Made by a program: the position numbers and the translations under genes. DNA of 64,000 nucleotides, taken from assembly GCF_030269445.1 (NCBI RefSeq), contig NZ_BSTJ01000002.1, positions 885,722 to 949,721 on the forward strand, given 5' to 3'. Below the pieces are notes generated by a model. It was not told the origin of the DNA, ran no database searches, and was given only the letters and a program-made list of their open reading frames with translations. Shown here piece after piece: positions 17,742-26,040 of the stretch. How positions within the stretch are numbered: the stretch's first letter is position 1; each line of letters starts with the position of its first letter. Source of the stretch: Actinoallomurus iriomotensis (GTDB taxonomy: Bacteria; Actinomycetota; Actinomycetes; Streptosporangiales; Streptosporangiaceae).

Positions 17742-18794
17742 ATGTCCCGGTCTATCCACTTTGTCGGCAGCCTGCCAGCGGACGTGTGCGGCACTCCCCG
17801 CCAGGCCATGGAATGGATCATCCAGCAACGCCGTGGCCACCGGCTGACGACGCTGCCCTGCGACCTGGATCCGAACTGGGTCGTCGGCTACCTGCGCGAC
17901 CTCGCCGGGCGACCGGCGTTCGAGGTCACGCGTCCCGGCGAGTACGCCTCGTACGAGGACATGCGCACCTACGGCGTACGGCGCGGCCACCGGCTCCGCC
18001 CGGAGGACGTCTCCATGGGCCGTACGGACCGGCTGCGGAAGGCGCTGGAGGAGTTCCGCGCGGTGCGCGCCGAACACCCCGAGCTGGACGGCATCCGCCT
18101 GCAGATCAGCCTGCCCAACCCGCTCGACATGGCGATCTTCGTGTTCGCCGGCCGGCCATGGCTGTCGCTGCGGTACCTGCCGGTGTTCACCCAGGCGGTC
18201 GTGGACGAGGTGACCGAGCTGACCGCCGAGGCCGGCCCGGACATCGTGTGGCAGCTGGAGACGCCCTCCGTGCTGATCGGCATGGACATGGCCCGGCGGG
18301 TGCCCGGCGGCCCCTCCCTCGGCGCCCGTTTCCTGGCCCGGCAGGTCGCCGCCCTGCTCGCGCGTTTCCCCGCGGACGCGGAGACGATCCTGCACCTGTG
18401 CTACGGCAACTACCAGAACACCGAGATGTTCGCCCCGCGCGACCTCGGCCCGGCCGTCACCTACCTCGACCTCCTGGCCACCGCCCTGCGCCGCCGCGGA
18501 CGCCCGCTGCCGCCGGTCCACCTTCCGGCGGCGTACGGCGCCCACCCCGCGCCGCGGAACGAGGAGTTCTACCGGCCGCTGCGGCGGCTCGACCCGGAGT
18601 GGCGGATCATGGCCGGGATCGTGTCGGCGGCCGACCCCGCGGGCGGCGCCGAGAGCCTGCGACGGTTCGAGGCCGCCGTCGGCCGCGAAGCGTACGCGGT
18701 CGCCACGGCCTGCGGCCTCGGCCGGCACACCGTCGAGGAGGCGGAGAAGGCCACCGAGGCGATGGCCGCCACGGCCGACGCCCCGTCGGCCTAG
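17742..18794 (+). CDS. MetE C-terminal-like (UROD/MetE superfamily) protein
   Basis: A 350-aa TIM-barrel protein resembling the C-terminal catalytic domain of cobalamin-independent methionine synthase. It has VGSLPADVCGTPRQAM at the start, the zinc-ligand HxC in LHLCYGN (His218, Cys220), and a later TACGLGRHTVEEAEKA with Cys324 that matches the last zinc Cys of MetE (NPDCGL). It lacks the N-terminal MetE barrel. A methyl transfer to a thiol is plausible; the substrate is unknown. The ATG at 17742 was chosen from the conserved N-terminus; upstream frame residues are antisense to the AlkB-like gene. It is followed 141 bp later by hemE. Confidence 0.65.
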   Translation: MSRSIHFVGSLPADVCGTPRQAMEWIIQQRRGHRLTTLPCDLDPNWVVGYLRDLAGRPAFEVTRPGEYASYEDMRTYGVRRGHRLRPEDVSMGRTDRLRKALEEFRAVRAEHPELDGIRLQISLPNPLDMAIFVFAGRPWLSLRYLPVFTQAVVDEVTELTAEAGPDIVWQLETPSVLIGMDMARRVPGGPSLGARFLARQVAALLARFPADAETILHLCYGNYQNTEMFAPRDLGPAVTYLDLLATALRRRGRPLPPVHLPAAYGAHPAPRNEEFYRPLRRLDPEWRIMAGIVSAADPAGGAESLRRFEAAVGREAYAVATACGLGRHTVEEAEKATEAMAATADAPSA

Positions 18795-18935
18795 AACCCG
18801 GCGCCGCTCGGCTCTGACGCCCGCCGGGCCACCCGGACCGGGCGCCGCTACGATGACGACGTCCCTTTACAGGGGGCTGGAGTCTGCTCATCGAGTCCCG
18901 TCGATACCCGGGGCGATTCAACAGGATGGAACAGC

Positions 18936-20063
18936 GTGGACCTCGGTACCCGGGAAGAAGTCGGTACGAAGCCGGTGTCCGGCGGCGTCCGGTCCAAGAA
19001 GCTGCTTCTGCGCGCGCTCGCGGGAGAGCGGACCGAGCGGCCGCCGATATGGCTGATGCGACAGGCGGGGCGGTACCTGCCCGAGTATCACCGGGTCCGT
19101 GAGGCCGCCGGGGGCATGGTGGGGCTCTGCAATTCGCCCGAGCACGCCGTCGAGGTCACCCTGCAGCCGATCCGCCGCTTCCCGCTCGACGCCGCCATCC
19201 TCTTCGCGGACCTTCCGCAGGTCGCCGCCGCACTGGGTCAGACCCTGGACTACCGGCCCGGCGACGGGCCGGTTCTGACGCCTCCTGTCCGCTCGGCAGC
19301 GGACATGGCCGACTTCCTGAGCGTCTCCCGCCTCCACGAGGAACTGGCCCCGATCTATGAGACGGTCCGGCAGCTGACCCGCGCCCTGCCGGCCGAGACG
19401 GCCCTGATCGGCTATGCCGGCGCACCGTGGACCATCGCCACCTACATGGTCGAAGGACGCGGCGGCGCCGCGTCGGAGCACTCCGCCGTCAAGCAGTGGG
19501 CGCTGAGCGACCCCGATGGATTCCAGCCCCTGATCGACCTGCTCACGACCGCTGTCATCCAGTTCCTCGACCGCCAGATCGAGGCGGGCGCGGAAGCGGT
19601 CCAGTTGTTCGACACCTGGGCCGGGATACTCCCGGACGCCTTCTTCGAACGCTGGTGCGTCAAGCCGGTCGCCACCATCATCGCGGCGCTGAAGACGCAG
19701 CATCCGGACGTTCCCGTCATCGCCTTCCCCCGGGGCGCCGGGCTCGCCTACGACGGCTTCGCCGAGGCGACCGGCGCGGACTGTATCGGCCTGGATGCCA
19801 CGGTTCCCCTCGAATGGGCCGCGCGGAAACTCCAGCGCGGCCTGGGCCGCTGCGTGCAGGGCAACCTCGATCCCCAGCTCCTGGTCGCCGGCGGCCCTGC
19901 GCTCCACGCCGAGACGGAGCGCATCCTGCGCGCGCTGAGCGGGGGGCCGTTCGTGTTCAACCTGGGACACGGCATCGTCAAGACCACGCCCCCGGAGCAT
20001 GTCACCGCCCTGGCCGAGCAGGTGCGCGCGTGGACCACGCCCGCGCCGCAGAGAACTCCGTGA
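18936..20063 (+). CDS. hemE: Uroporphyrinogen decarboxylase (unusual variant)
   Basis: A 375-aa HemE, which removes four carboxylates from uroporphyrinogen III to give coproporphyrinogen III. WLMRQAGRYLPEY with the catalytic Arg, the DAAILFAD strand ending in Asp92, YAGAPWTIATYMVEG with the Tyr, and GHGI with the C-terminal His are all present. After Asp92 the sequence reads LPQVAAALG, where most HemE have I(L/M)xPxxxxG, so the active-site loop is altered. TLQPIRRF and GRYLPEY look more like proteobacterial than actinobacterial HemE, from memory. The GTG start has AGGATGGA upstream. The stop directly abuts the convergent MFS gene. Confidence 0.88.
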   Translation: MDLGTREEVGTKPVSGGVRSKKLLLRALAGERTERPPIWLMRQAGRYLPEYHRVREAAGGMVGLCNSPEHAVEVTLQPIRRFPLDAAILFADLPQVAAALGQTLDYRPGDGPVLTPPVRSAADMADFLSVSRLHEELAPIYETVRQLTRALPAETALIGYAGAPWTIATYMVEGRGGAASEHSAVKQWALSDPDGFQPLIDLLTTAVIQFLDRQIEAGAEAVQLFDTWAGILPDAFFERWCVKPVATIIAALKTQHPDVPVIAFPRGAGLAYDGFAEATGADCIGLDATVPLEWAARKLQRGLGRCVQGNLDPQLLVAGGPALHAETERILRALSGGPFVFNLGHGIVKTTPPEHVTALAEQVRAWTTPAPQRTP

Positions 20064-21449
20064 CTAGGACGTCGACGAACCTCTGCGGCGGATCGCGGCG
20101 GCGAGGACCGTGCCCGCCGCCGCAGCGGCGGTGGTGAGCAGGAAGGCCACGCGGAACCGCGTGTCGTCCGGTGACGGGCCGAGCGCGAGGGTCAGCACGG
20201 CGACCGTGAGCGCGCCGGCGAGGTACTGGGACGTCGTCAGCAGCGCGCCCGCCGTGCCCTGGTGCTCCGGCGACACGTCGTGGGTGCCGATGATGAACAT
20301 CCCGGTGTAGATGACTCCGTGCCCGAAGCCGCTGATCAGCAGGCCGGGCAGCAGGTCGGCGGCGTACGAGGGACCGCTCAGGCCGAGCGACAGCCACAGC
20401 AGGCCTGTGGTGGCGATGGCGAACCCGCCGACGAGTACGCCGTCGGCGCCGATCCGCCGTACGGCGCGGCCCGCGGCGGTGTTGCCGAGCGTCACCATCG
20501 CGGCCATCGGCAGGAACGCGGCCCCCGCCTCGAACGGCGAGTAGCCCTTCGTCGTCTGAAGCAGCAGCGTGAGCAGGTAGAACTCCGAGCCGACGCTGGC
20601 CATGTACAGCGCCGTGGCCGTCGCACCGGACCGCAGCGAACGCGTGCGCCGCAGCACGTGTTCGATCAGGACGTTGGGCGAGACCCGCTCGTTGCGGACG
20701 AACATCGCGAACAGCACCACCGCCAGGCCGAGGCAGACGAGCGTCGGCGCGGAGGCCCAGCCGCGATCGGGCCCGAGGCTGAGACCGATGACGAGCGTGA
20801 GCACGGTGCCCGTGCCGAACACCGAGGCGAGCACCGGGATGCGGCCGGCCGGCAGCCGCCCCCGGCCGACGCCGATCCACACGGCGGCGCCGAGCGCGCA
20901 CAGGAGCGTGAGCGGCACGTTCACGACGAAGGTGAGCCGCCACGACGCCGTCGTCAGCAGACCCCCGAGGACGGCGCCGGCGGCCAGGCCCGACGCCCCG
21001 ACCGAACCCCAGACCACCAGCGCGCGGCTGCGCTGCGGACCTGCGGGAAAGGTCGTGCCGATGAGCCCGAGGACCGCGGGTTGCAGCAGTGCCGCGCCGA
21101 GCCCCTGCACGCCGCGCGCGGCCAGCAGCACCGCACCGTCCTCGGCCGCGCCTCCGACCGCGCTGGCGATCCCGAAGGCGACGATGGCGCCGATGAAGAG
21201 CCGGGCCGGGCCGACGCGGTCCGTCAGCCGGCCGCCGACGACCAGGAATCCGGCGAACAGCACCGCGTAGGCGCTGACCACCCACTGCGCGAGCGCCGAG
21301 TCGAGCCCGAGGTCCGCGGCGATGCTCGGCAGGGCGATGTAGATGATCGAGTAGTCGAGGGCGATGAGGAACTGCGCCACCGACAGGACGGCCAGGGTCG
21401 CGGGCCGGCGTACGGTCACCGGCGCCGCCGGCGCGGTCACGACGCTCAC
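20064..21449 (-). CDS. MFS drug-efflux-type transporter (DHA2-like)
   Basis: A 461-aa polytopic membrane protein with about 12-14 hydrophobic helices. The first helix carries AQFLIALDYSIIYIALPSI, typical of DHA2 exporters; the loop 2-3 motif GGRLTDRVGPARLF is the MFS motif A and RGVQGLGAALLQPA precedes motif C. Likely role: proton-driven export of a toxic compound. The GTG at 21449 starts just before the first helix; the longer frame would run into the divergent promoter. It is divergent from a MerR regulator with a palindromic operator between them. Confidence 0.9.
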   Translation of the reverse strand: MSVVTAPAAPVTVRRPATLAVLSVAQFLIALDYSIIYIALPSIAADLGLDSALAQWVVSAYAVLFAGFLVVGGRLTDRVGPARLFIGAIVAFGIASAVGGAAEDGAVLLAARGVQGLGAALLQPAVLGLIGTTFPAGPQRSRALVVWGSVGASGLAAGAVLGGLLTTASWRLTFVVNVPLTLLCALGAAVWIGVGRGRLPAGRIPVLASVFGTGTVLTLVIGLSLGPDRGWASAPTLVCLGLAVVLFAMFVRNERVSPNVLIEHVLRRTRSLRSGATATALYMASVGSEFYLLTLLLQTTKGYSPFEAGAAFLPMAAMVTLGNTAAGRAVRRIGADGVLVGGFAIATTGLLWLSLGLSGPSYAADLLPGLLISGFGHGVIYTGMFIIGTHDVSPEHQGTAGALLTTSQYLAGALTVAVLTLALGPSPDDTRFRVAFLLTTAAAAAGTVLAAAIRRRGSSTS

Positions 21450-21674
21450 GGCGCCACCTTCGTCGATGCCACGGGCGGAAGAACGCCGCCGTGCCCATCG
21501 GTTCGCTTCGTCACAAGGTCTCCGTCTTCGGGAGAGGCGTGGATGCCGCCGAGAGTACGGGTGGCCGGGCACCGTCGCTGACCGCGCATGCCCGACGGCA
21601 CTGACCCGGCCGCTTCCGGCCGACGGCGGCGCCCCTCCTCTCGCTCACGCGGGGTGGAGCCCCATGCTCGGACG

Positions 21675-21690
21675 TTCACACTAGTGTGAA
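21675..21690. promoter_or_regulatory. Palindrome TTCACACTAGTGTGAA, candidate MerR operator
   Basis: A perfect 16-bp palindrome 25 bp upstream of the MerR start, in the 266-bp divergent region shared with the MFS gene. MerR proteins typically bind such dyads in overlong promoter spacers. Position suits autoregulation and possibly control of the exporter. Confidence 0.65.
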
Positions 21691-21715
21691 GGCAAGACGT
21701 CCACCGGGAGGCAGG

Positions 21716-22129
21716 GTGCGGATCGGCCGGCTGACCGAGCGAACCGGCGTCCCCGCACGCCTGCTGCGGTACTACGAGGAGCAGGGCCTCCTGACCCCCG
21801 AGCGCCTGCCGAACGGCTACCGCGACTACGGCGAGCACCTGGTCGGCCGGGTCGCGCAGATCCGCGGGCTGCTCGACGCCGGGCTGACGACGAGCATCAT
21901 CCGCCAGATCCTGCCGTGCCTGGACGACCCGTGCACGATCCACGTACGCGACGCGGACCCGGACCTCATCGCCGCCCTCGAACACCAGCGTGAGCAGATG
22001 GACGACAAGATCGCCTGCCTGACGAGGAACCGCGACGCGATCAGCGCCTACCTCGACGCCGTACGCCGGCGGACCTCACGAGGCGACCAGGGCCCGCAGC
22101 CGGTCCATCCCGGGGGCGCGGATCTCTAG
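21716..22129 (+). CDS. MerR family transcriptional regulator
   Basis: A 137-aa MerR protein: RIGRLTERTGVPARLLRYYEEQGLL is split between HTH and wing, YRDYGEHLVGRVAQI follows, and a coiled-coil dimerisation helix covers about residues 80-120. The short C-terminus means a small effector pocket. CTIHVRD has one Cys and PCLDDPC two close cysteines, but no metal-site pattern is certain. The GTG at 21716 is preceded by GGGAGG. The last ~17 codons read into sequence that looks like a remnant gene on the other strand, so the C-terminal tail may be acquired. Confidence 0.88.
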   Translation: MRIGRLTERTGVPARLLRYYEEQGLLTPERLPNGYRDYGEHLVGRVAQIRGLLDAGLTTSIIRQILPCLDDPCTIHVRDADPDLIAALEHQREQMDDKIACLTRNRDAISAYLDAVRRRTSRGDQGPQPVHPGGADL

Positions 22130-22309
22130 CCGGTGCCGCCCCGGCGCGAGCCCCGGATCGACCAGCACCCGGTAACCGTCGTCCGCGAGCCGCGTGCCGG
22201 CCCGGAGGTCCAGCGGGTTGCCGGGCACGGCGGAGACGATCGCGTACGGCCGGCTGTTCGTGACCCGGACCGGGGCCAGTCCGCCGGAATCGAAAGTGGG
22301 GTCTCCGCA
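22076..22309 (-). pseudogene. Remnant 3' end of an unknown gene
   Basis: The minus-strand frame ending in TGA at 22076-22078 encodes a coherent protein tail (GLAPVRVTNSRPYAIVSAVP, then NPLDLRAGTRLADDGYRVLV, then DPGLAPGRHRLEIRAPGMDR and LRALVAS). It has no ATG or GTG in its first part and no upstream gene body, since the frame runs into a stop and then the chitinase promoter. It overlaps the 3' end of the MerR gene. I read it as the decayed 3' end of a lost gene, not a functional CDS. The family is not recognised. Confidence 0.35.
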
Positions 22310-22345
22310 AACGCCCTCGCGCGGGGTACTCTCACGACAAACAAA

Positions 22346-22377
22346 TAGGAAGGTTTCCTAAGAGAAGCTTAAGAGAA
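22346..22377. promoter_or_regulatory. Inverted repeat TAGGAAGGTTTCCTA and direct repeat TAAGAGAA upstream of chitinase
   Basis: An imperfect palindrome (22346-22360) is followed by two copies of TAAGAGAA 11 bp apart (22359-22366 and 22370-22377). The AGGAAA-TTTCCT type of dyad is, as I recall, found upstream of actinobacterial chitosanase and related genes under ROK-family repressors. It lies about 90 bp before the chitinase start, a suitable place for substrate-responsive repression. Confidence 0.5.
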
Positions 22378-22450
22378 CGCTTCCGCCCCCGGTTGGTCCC
22401 CGCCAGGACTGCGGCCGGTCCGTACGTTCACCCCCGAAGGAGAAGCGACC

Positions 22451-23704
22451 ATGCGATGGAAGGCACCCACGACCGGACGGCGGCGCGGGCTCGTCGCCGC
22501 CGCGACCGCCGCGGCCGGCGCGGTCGCGCTGGCGCTCGGCACGGCCTCGGCCGTCACCGGCGTCACCGCCGCGTCCGCGAGTGAGCACACAGCCGCACCC
22601 GCCGCGCTCGGCGGCAACTGGTACGGCGCGGCGCCGTACGTCATGCCGTTCGACAACAGCCCGCCCGACCTCGGCCCGGTGATGAGCGCGACCGGGCAGA
22701 AGTCGTTCCAGCTCGCGTTCATCCTCGCTCCGAACGGCGGTGGATGCAGCCCGACCTGGGACGGCACCCACGCCGTCTCCTCCGACACGCAGGCCAAGTC
22801 GATGATCGACGGGATCCGGGCGGCCGGCGGCGACGTGACCGTCTCGGCCGGCGGCTACGGCGGCACGAAGCTCGGCCAGACCTGCGGCGACCCGTCCTCG
22901 ACCGCGGCGGCGTACCAGCAGGTGATCAGCAAGTACGCGCTCAAGGCGATCGACTTCGACCTGGAGGAGCCGGAGTACGAGAACGCGACCGCGATCCACA
23001 ACGAGATCGGCGCGGCCAAGATCCTGCAGCAGAACAATCCCGGCCTGTACGTCTCGGTCACCACGGCCGGCACGACCGGCGGCGAGGGCACGGGCTGGTT
23101 CGGCAAGCAACTGCTGGCCGAGGCCAAGAGCCAGGGCTTCACGCCGGCCAACTACGCGATCATGCCGTTCGACGGCGGGTTCAACGGCTCGGCGGCGCAG
23201 ATCAGCGCACTGGAGGGCTTCCACTCGACGCTGATGAACACGTTCGGCTGGAGCAGCGCCACCGCGTACGCCCACGAGGGCGTGTCGCTGATGAACGGGC
23301 GCTCCGACACCGGCGAGTACTTCCGGCAGGCCGACTTCCAGGCGGTGCTGAACTACGCCACCTCGCACGGCCTGTCGCGCTTCACGTTCTGGTCGGTCAA
23401 CCGGGACCGGCAGTGCAGCCCGCCGGACAACAACGGGCAGACCTCCGGCACCTGCTCCAGCGTCACGCAGGGCGCCTGGGACTTCACCAGGTTCACCGCG
23501 GCGTTCGGCGGCGCGCCGGCCTCTCCCCCGCCCACCGACCCGCCGCCGGGCGCGTGCACGGCGCCGGCCTGGAACGCCACCAGCGTCTACACGGGCGGCA
23601 TGGAGGTGACCTACTCCAAGCACACGTACAAGGCCAAGTGGTGGACCCAGGGTGAGACGCCGGGCACGGCCGACGTCTGGTCCGACGAGGGCCCCTGCAC
23701 CTGA
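22451..23704 (+). CDS. Secreted GH18 chitinase with C-terminal CBM5/12
   Basis: A 417-aa secreted enzyme. A long basic signal peptide (residues 1-45) is followed by a GH18 barrel (about 55-350), a PPPTDPPPG linker and a CBM5/12 chitin-binding module (about 370-417) with the aromatic pair KWWTQGE. The catalytic strand reads D168-F-D170-L-E172, matching DxDxE with Glu172 as acid/base. It hydrolyses chitin outside the cell. The ATG at 22451 has GGAGAAG about 8 bp upstream. A terminator follows directly. Confidence 0.92.
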   Translation: MRWKAPTTGRRRGLVAAATAAAGAVALALGTASAVTGVTAASASEHTAAPAALGGNWYGAAPYVMPFDNSPPDLGPVMSATGQKSFQLAFILAPNGGGCSPTWDGTHAVSSDTQAKSMIDGIRAAGGDVTVSAGGYGGTKLGQTCGDPSSTAAAYQQVISKYALKAIDFDLEEPEYENATAIHNEIGAAKILQQNNPGLYVSVTTAGTTGGEGTGWFGKQLLAEAKSQGFTPANYAIMPFDGGFNGSAAQISALEGFHSTLMNTFGWSSATAYAHEGVSLMNGRSDTGEYFRQADFQAVLNYATSHGLSRFTFWSVNRDRQCSPPDNNGQTSGTCSSVTQGAWDFTRFTAAFGGAPASPPPTDPPPGACTAPAWNATSVYTGGMEVTYSKHTYKAKWWTQGETPGTADVWSDEGPCT

Positions 23705-23714
23705 CGACCCCGGA

Positions 23715-23754
23715 CCGGCGGCCGGTGGGTGTCTTCCACCGGCCGCCGGGTTTT
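23715..23754 (+). terminator. Intrinsic terminator of the chitinase gene
   Basis: A perfect 14-bp stem CCGGCGGCCGGTGG / CCACCGGCCGCCGG with a 7-base loop, then GTTTT, starting 11 bp past the stop codon. Confidence 0.92.
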
Positions 23755-23824
23755 CGGCGTGTGTCGACCCGAATGTGTGCTTTCATGCTGAACGCCGCAG
23801 TACTCCGAGCACCGGGAGCCCGCC

Positions 23825-24034
23825 GTGACCACGCCCGACGACGCCGCCGCGACGTTCAAGGAATTCGACTACGACGGGGACGGCTACGTCACCGCCGTGG
23901 AGTTCAAGCTCGCCATGACCGCCCGCCGCCAGCAGGTGACCGGGGACGAGATCGACTCGATCTGGGCCCACGCCGACAAGGACAAGGACGGAAAGATCAA
24001 CCAGGCGGAGTTCGCTGAGGCCTGGAACGCCTGA
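23825..24034 (+). CDS. Small EF-hand calcium-binding protein
   Basis: A 69-aa acidic protein with two complete EF-hand loops, DYDGDGYVTAVEF and DKDKDGKINQAEF, each with acidic residues at positions 1, 3, 5 and 12 and Gly at 6. It resembles the calerythrin/CalD-type small calcium sensors of actinomycetes. No signal peptide, so cytosolic. The GTG start is 20 bp upstream of a kinase gene start region in the same direction; the kinase starts 19 bp after its stop, so they may be co-transcribed. Confidence 0.9.
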   Translation: MTTPDDAAATFKEFDYDGDGYVTAVEFKLAMTARRQQVTGDEIDSIWAHADKDKDGKINQAEFAEAWNA

Positions 24035-24053
24035 CCGGGCGGCCCGTTCGGCC

Positions 24054-25145
24054 GTGGTGGCGCAGCTGTGGCGGGCCACCGCGGCGTTTCGCCTGGCCAC
24101 ACTCGTGTACGCCGTCGCGCTCATCCTCCGCCACCGGCACGGCTACGCGCACCCGCTGGGCGGTCTGCTCGCCCTCGCGGCGATGGCCGGGTGGACCGTC
24201 CTGGCGACCGCCGGGTACGCGCGGCCCGCGCTGCGCCGCCGCGCGTTCGTCGTCGCCGACGTCCTGGTCGCGGTGGCGCTGATCCTGGGCACGCGCTGGG
24301 TCGACACGGGCGTCCACATCGACCACGGCGCGCCGACGCTGCCGGTGTCGTGGGCGGCGGCGCCGGTTCTCGCCTGCGCGGTCACCGGCGGCCCGTGGGC
24401 GGGCCTGGCCGGGGCGGCGGCCGTCTCGGCCGCCGACGTGGTCGAGCGGGCGGCCCTCGCGCCGAACACCTTCAACGGCGTCGTGCTCCTGCTGATCACC
24501 GGGGTGGTCGGCGGCTACGTCGTACGCCTCGGCACCCGCGCCGAGACCGCCGTGGAGCGCGTGGCCCGGCTGGAGGCGGCCACGGCCGAGCGGGAGCGGA
24601 TCGCCCGCGAGGTGCACGACTCGGTGCTGCAGGTGCTGTCGCTGGTGAGCCGGCGCGGCCGGGAGCTGGGCGGCGAGGCGGCGGAGCTGGGCCGGCTCGC
24701 CGGTGAGGGCGAGACGGCGCTGCGCACGCTCGTGGCGACCCCGCCCGCCGCCGCCTCCGGAGAGCTGGAGCTGCGCGCCCTCCTGGAGCCGTACGCCGCC
24801 GAACGCGTCACCGTCTCCGGCCCGGCCGGCCCGGTGCCGCTGCCGGCCGCCGCCGCGGAGGCGGTCGCCGCGGCGGTGGGCGCCGCGCTGGACAACGTGC
24901 GCCGCCACGCGGGTGCGGGCGCCTCGGCGTGGGTGCTCGTCGAGGACGAGGGCGACGTCGTGACGGTGAGCGTCCGCGACGACGGCGCCGGGTTCGCGGC
25001 CGACCGGCTCGCGCGGGCGGTGGAGGCGGGGCGCCTCGGCGTGGCACAGTCGATCGTGGGCCGGATGCGGGACGCCGGCGGTACGGCCCAGGTCACGTCG
25101 TCGCCGGGTCAGGGGACCGAGGTGGAGCTCCGTGTCACGCGATGA
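24054..25145 (+). CDS. Two-component sensor histidine kinase (MacS-like, HisKA_3)
   Basis: A 363-aa membrane kinase. Four to five membrane helices fill residues 1-160. The dimerisation/phospho-acceptor helix ERERIAREVHDSVLQVLSLV contains His188. The HATPase domain is at the C-terminus (ALDNVRRHAGA, VRDDGAGF, GLGVAQS-like RLGVAQSIVGRM). The lack of a separate extracytoplasmic domain suggests sensing within the membrane, as in MacS/LiaS-like kinases. It overlaps its response regulator gene by 14 bp. GTG at 24054 or 24057 starts the protein. Confidence 0.9.
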   Translation: MVAQLWRATAAFRLATLVYAVALILRHRHGYAHPLGGLLALAAMAGWTVLATAGYARPALRRRAFVVADVLVAVALILGTRWVDTGVHIDHGAPTLPVSWAAAPVLACAVTGGPWAGLAGAAAVSAADVVERAALAPNTFNGVVLLLITGVVGGYVVRLGTRAETAVERVARLEAATAERERIAREVHDSVLQVLSLVSRRGRELGGEAAELGRLAGEGETALRTLVATPPAAASGELELRALLEPYAAERVTVSGPAGPVPLPAAAAEAVAAAVGAALDNVRRHAGAGASAWVLVEDEGDVVTVSVRDDGAGFAADRLARAVEAGRLGVAQSIVGRMRDAGGTAQVTSSPGQGTEVELRVTR

Positions 25146-25788
25146 ACACGAGCCGGACGAGCCCGTTCGCGTGCTGGTGGTGGACGACCACCCGATGTGG
25201 CGCGACGGAGTCGGGCGGGACCTCACCGAGGCGGGTTTCGCGGTGGTGGGCACGGCGGGCGACGGAGCCCAGGCGCTGCGGGTGGCCGCCGCGACGCGCC
25301 CGCAGGTGGTCCTGCTCGATCTGAACCTTCCCGGTCTTTCCGGCGCGGAGCTCATCGCACGGATGCGGGGGCCGTCGCTTCGGATCCTCGTCCTGTCGGC
25401 GAGCGGCGAGCGCCAGGACGTCCTGGACGCCGTCACCGCGGGCGCGACGGGCTACCTGGTGAAGTCCGCGCGGCTGGAGGAGCTCGTCGCGGCGGTGCGC
25501 GCGACGGCCGCCGGCGAGGCGGTCTTCACGCCGGGGCTGGCGGGCCTGGTGCTCGGGGAGTACCGCAGGCTCGCCGCCGGCCCGGCACCGGACACGCCCC
25601 GGCTGACGGCGCGGGAGACCGAGGTGCTGCGGCTGGTCGCCAAGGGCCTGACGTACCCGCAGATCGCCGAGCGGCTCGTCCTGTCGCCGCGTACGGTGCA
25701 GAACCACGTGCGCAACACGTTGACGAAGCTGCAGCTGCGCAACAAGGCCCAGCTCGTCCGCTACGCCCTGGAGAAGGGCATCGATTAG
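25132..25788 (+). CDS. NarL/LuxR family response regulator
   Basis: A 218-aa regulator: receiver domain (residues 10-130) with VVDDHP and phospho-acceptor Asp63 in LLDLNLPG, a linker, and a LuxR-type HTH (about 150-212) with LTARETEVLRLVAKGLTYPQ and SPRTVQNHV. Partner of the overlapping kinase. The GTG at 25132 lies inside the kinase 3' end. Targets may include the downstream small membrane protein and prenyltransferase genes. Confidence 0.92.
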   Translation: MSRDEHEPDEPVRVLVVDDHPMWRDGVGRDLTEAGFAVVGTAGDGAQALRVAAATRPQVVLLDLNLPGLSGAELIARMRGPSLRILVLSASGERQDVLDAVTAGATGYLVKSARLEELVAAVRATAAGEAVFTPGLAGLVLGEYRRLAAGPAPDTPRLTARETEVLRLVAKGLTYPQIAERLVLSPRTVQNHVRNTLTKLQLRNKAQLVRYALEKGID

Positions 25789-25848
25789 GTAGAAGTACCC
25801 AGCCGAAGTCGAGCCATCGTACTCAGGCGAGCGACGACACGGCGGCGG

Positions 25849-26040
25849 ATGCTCGGGTCCATGGACCCTTCCGGAACTCTTTCACCGCCACGCCGACGGT
25901 CGTGGCCCCGCACCGTGCTGATCGGCATCGCCGGCCTGGCCGCCGCCGTGATCACCGCCGCGTTCATCTACGGCCTCCTCGTCCTCGTGGTGATGGGCGC
26001 CCTCGTACTGATCATGAACGGCTTCGGGAGCAACAAATGA
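25849..26040 (+). CDS. Small single-pass membrane protein
   Basis: A 59- to 63-aa protein with a basic proline-rich N-terminus (PPRRRSWPR) and one or two hydrophobic helices (LIGIAGLAAAVITAAFIYGL and LVLVVMGALVLIM). The start is either ATG 25849 or ATG 25861; neither has a strong ribosome site. Its stop overlaps the prenyltransferase start by ATGA, so the two are coupled. Function unknown; a membrane partner of the prenyltransferase is conceivable. Confidence 0.6.
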   Translation: MLGSMDPSGTLSPPRRRSWPRTVLIGIAGLAAAVITAAFIYGLLVLVVMGALVLIMNGFGSNK

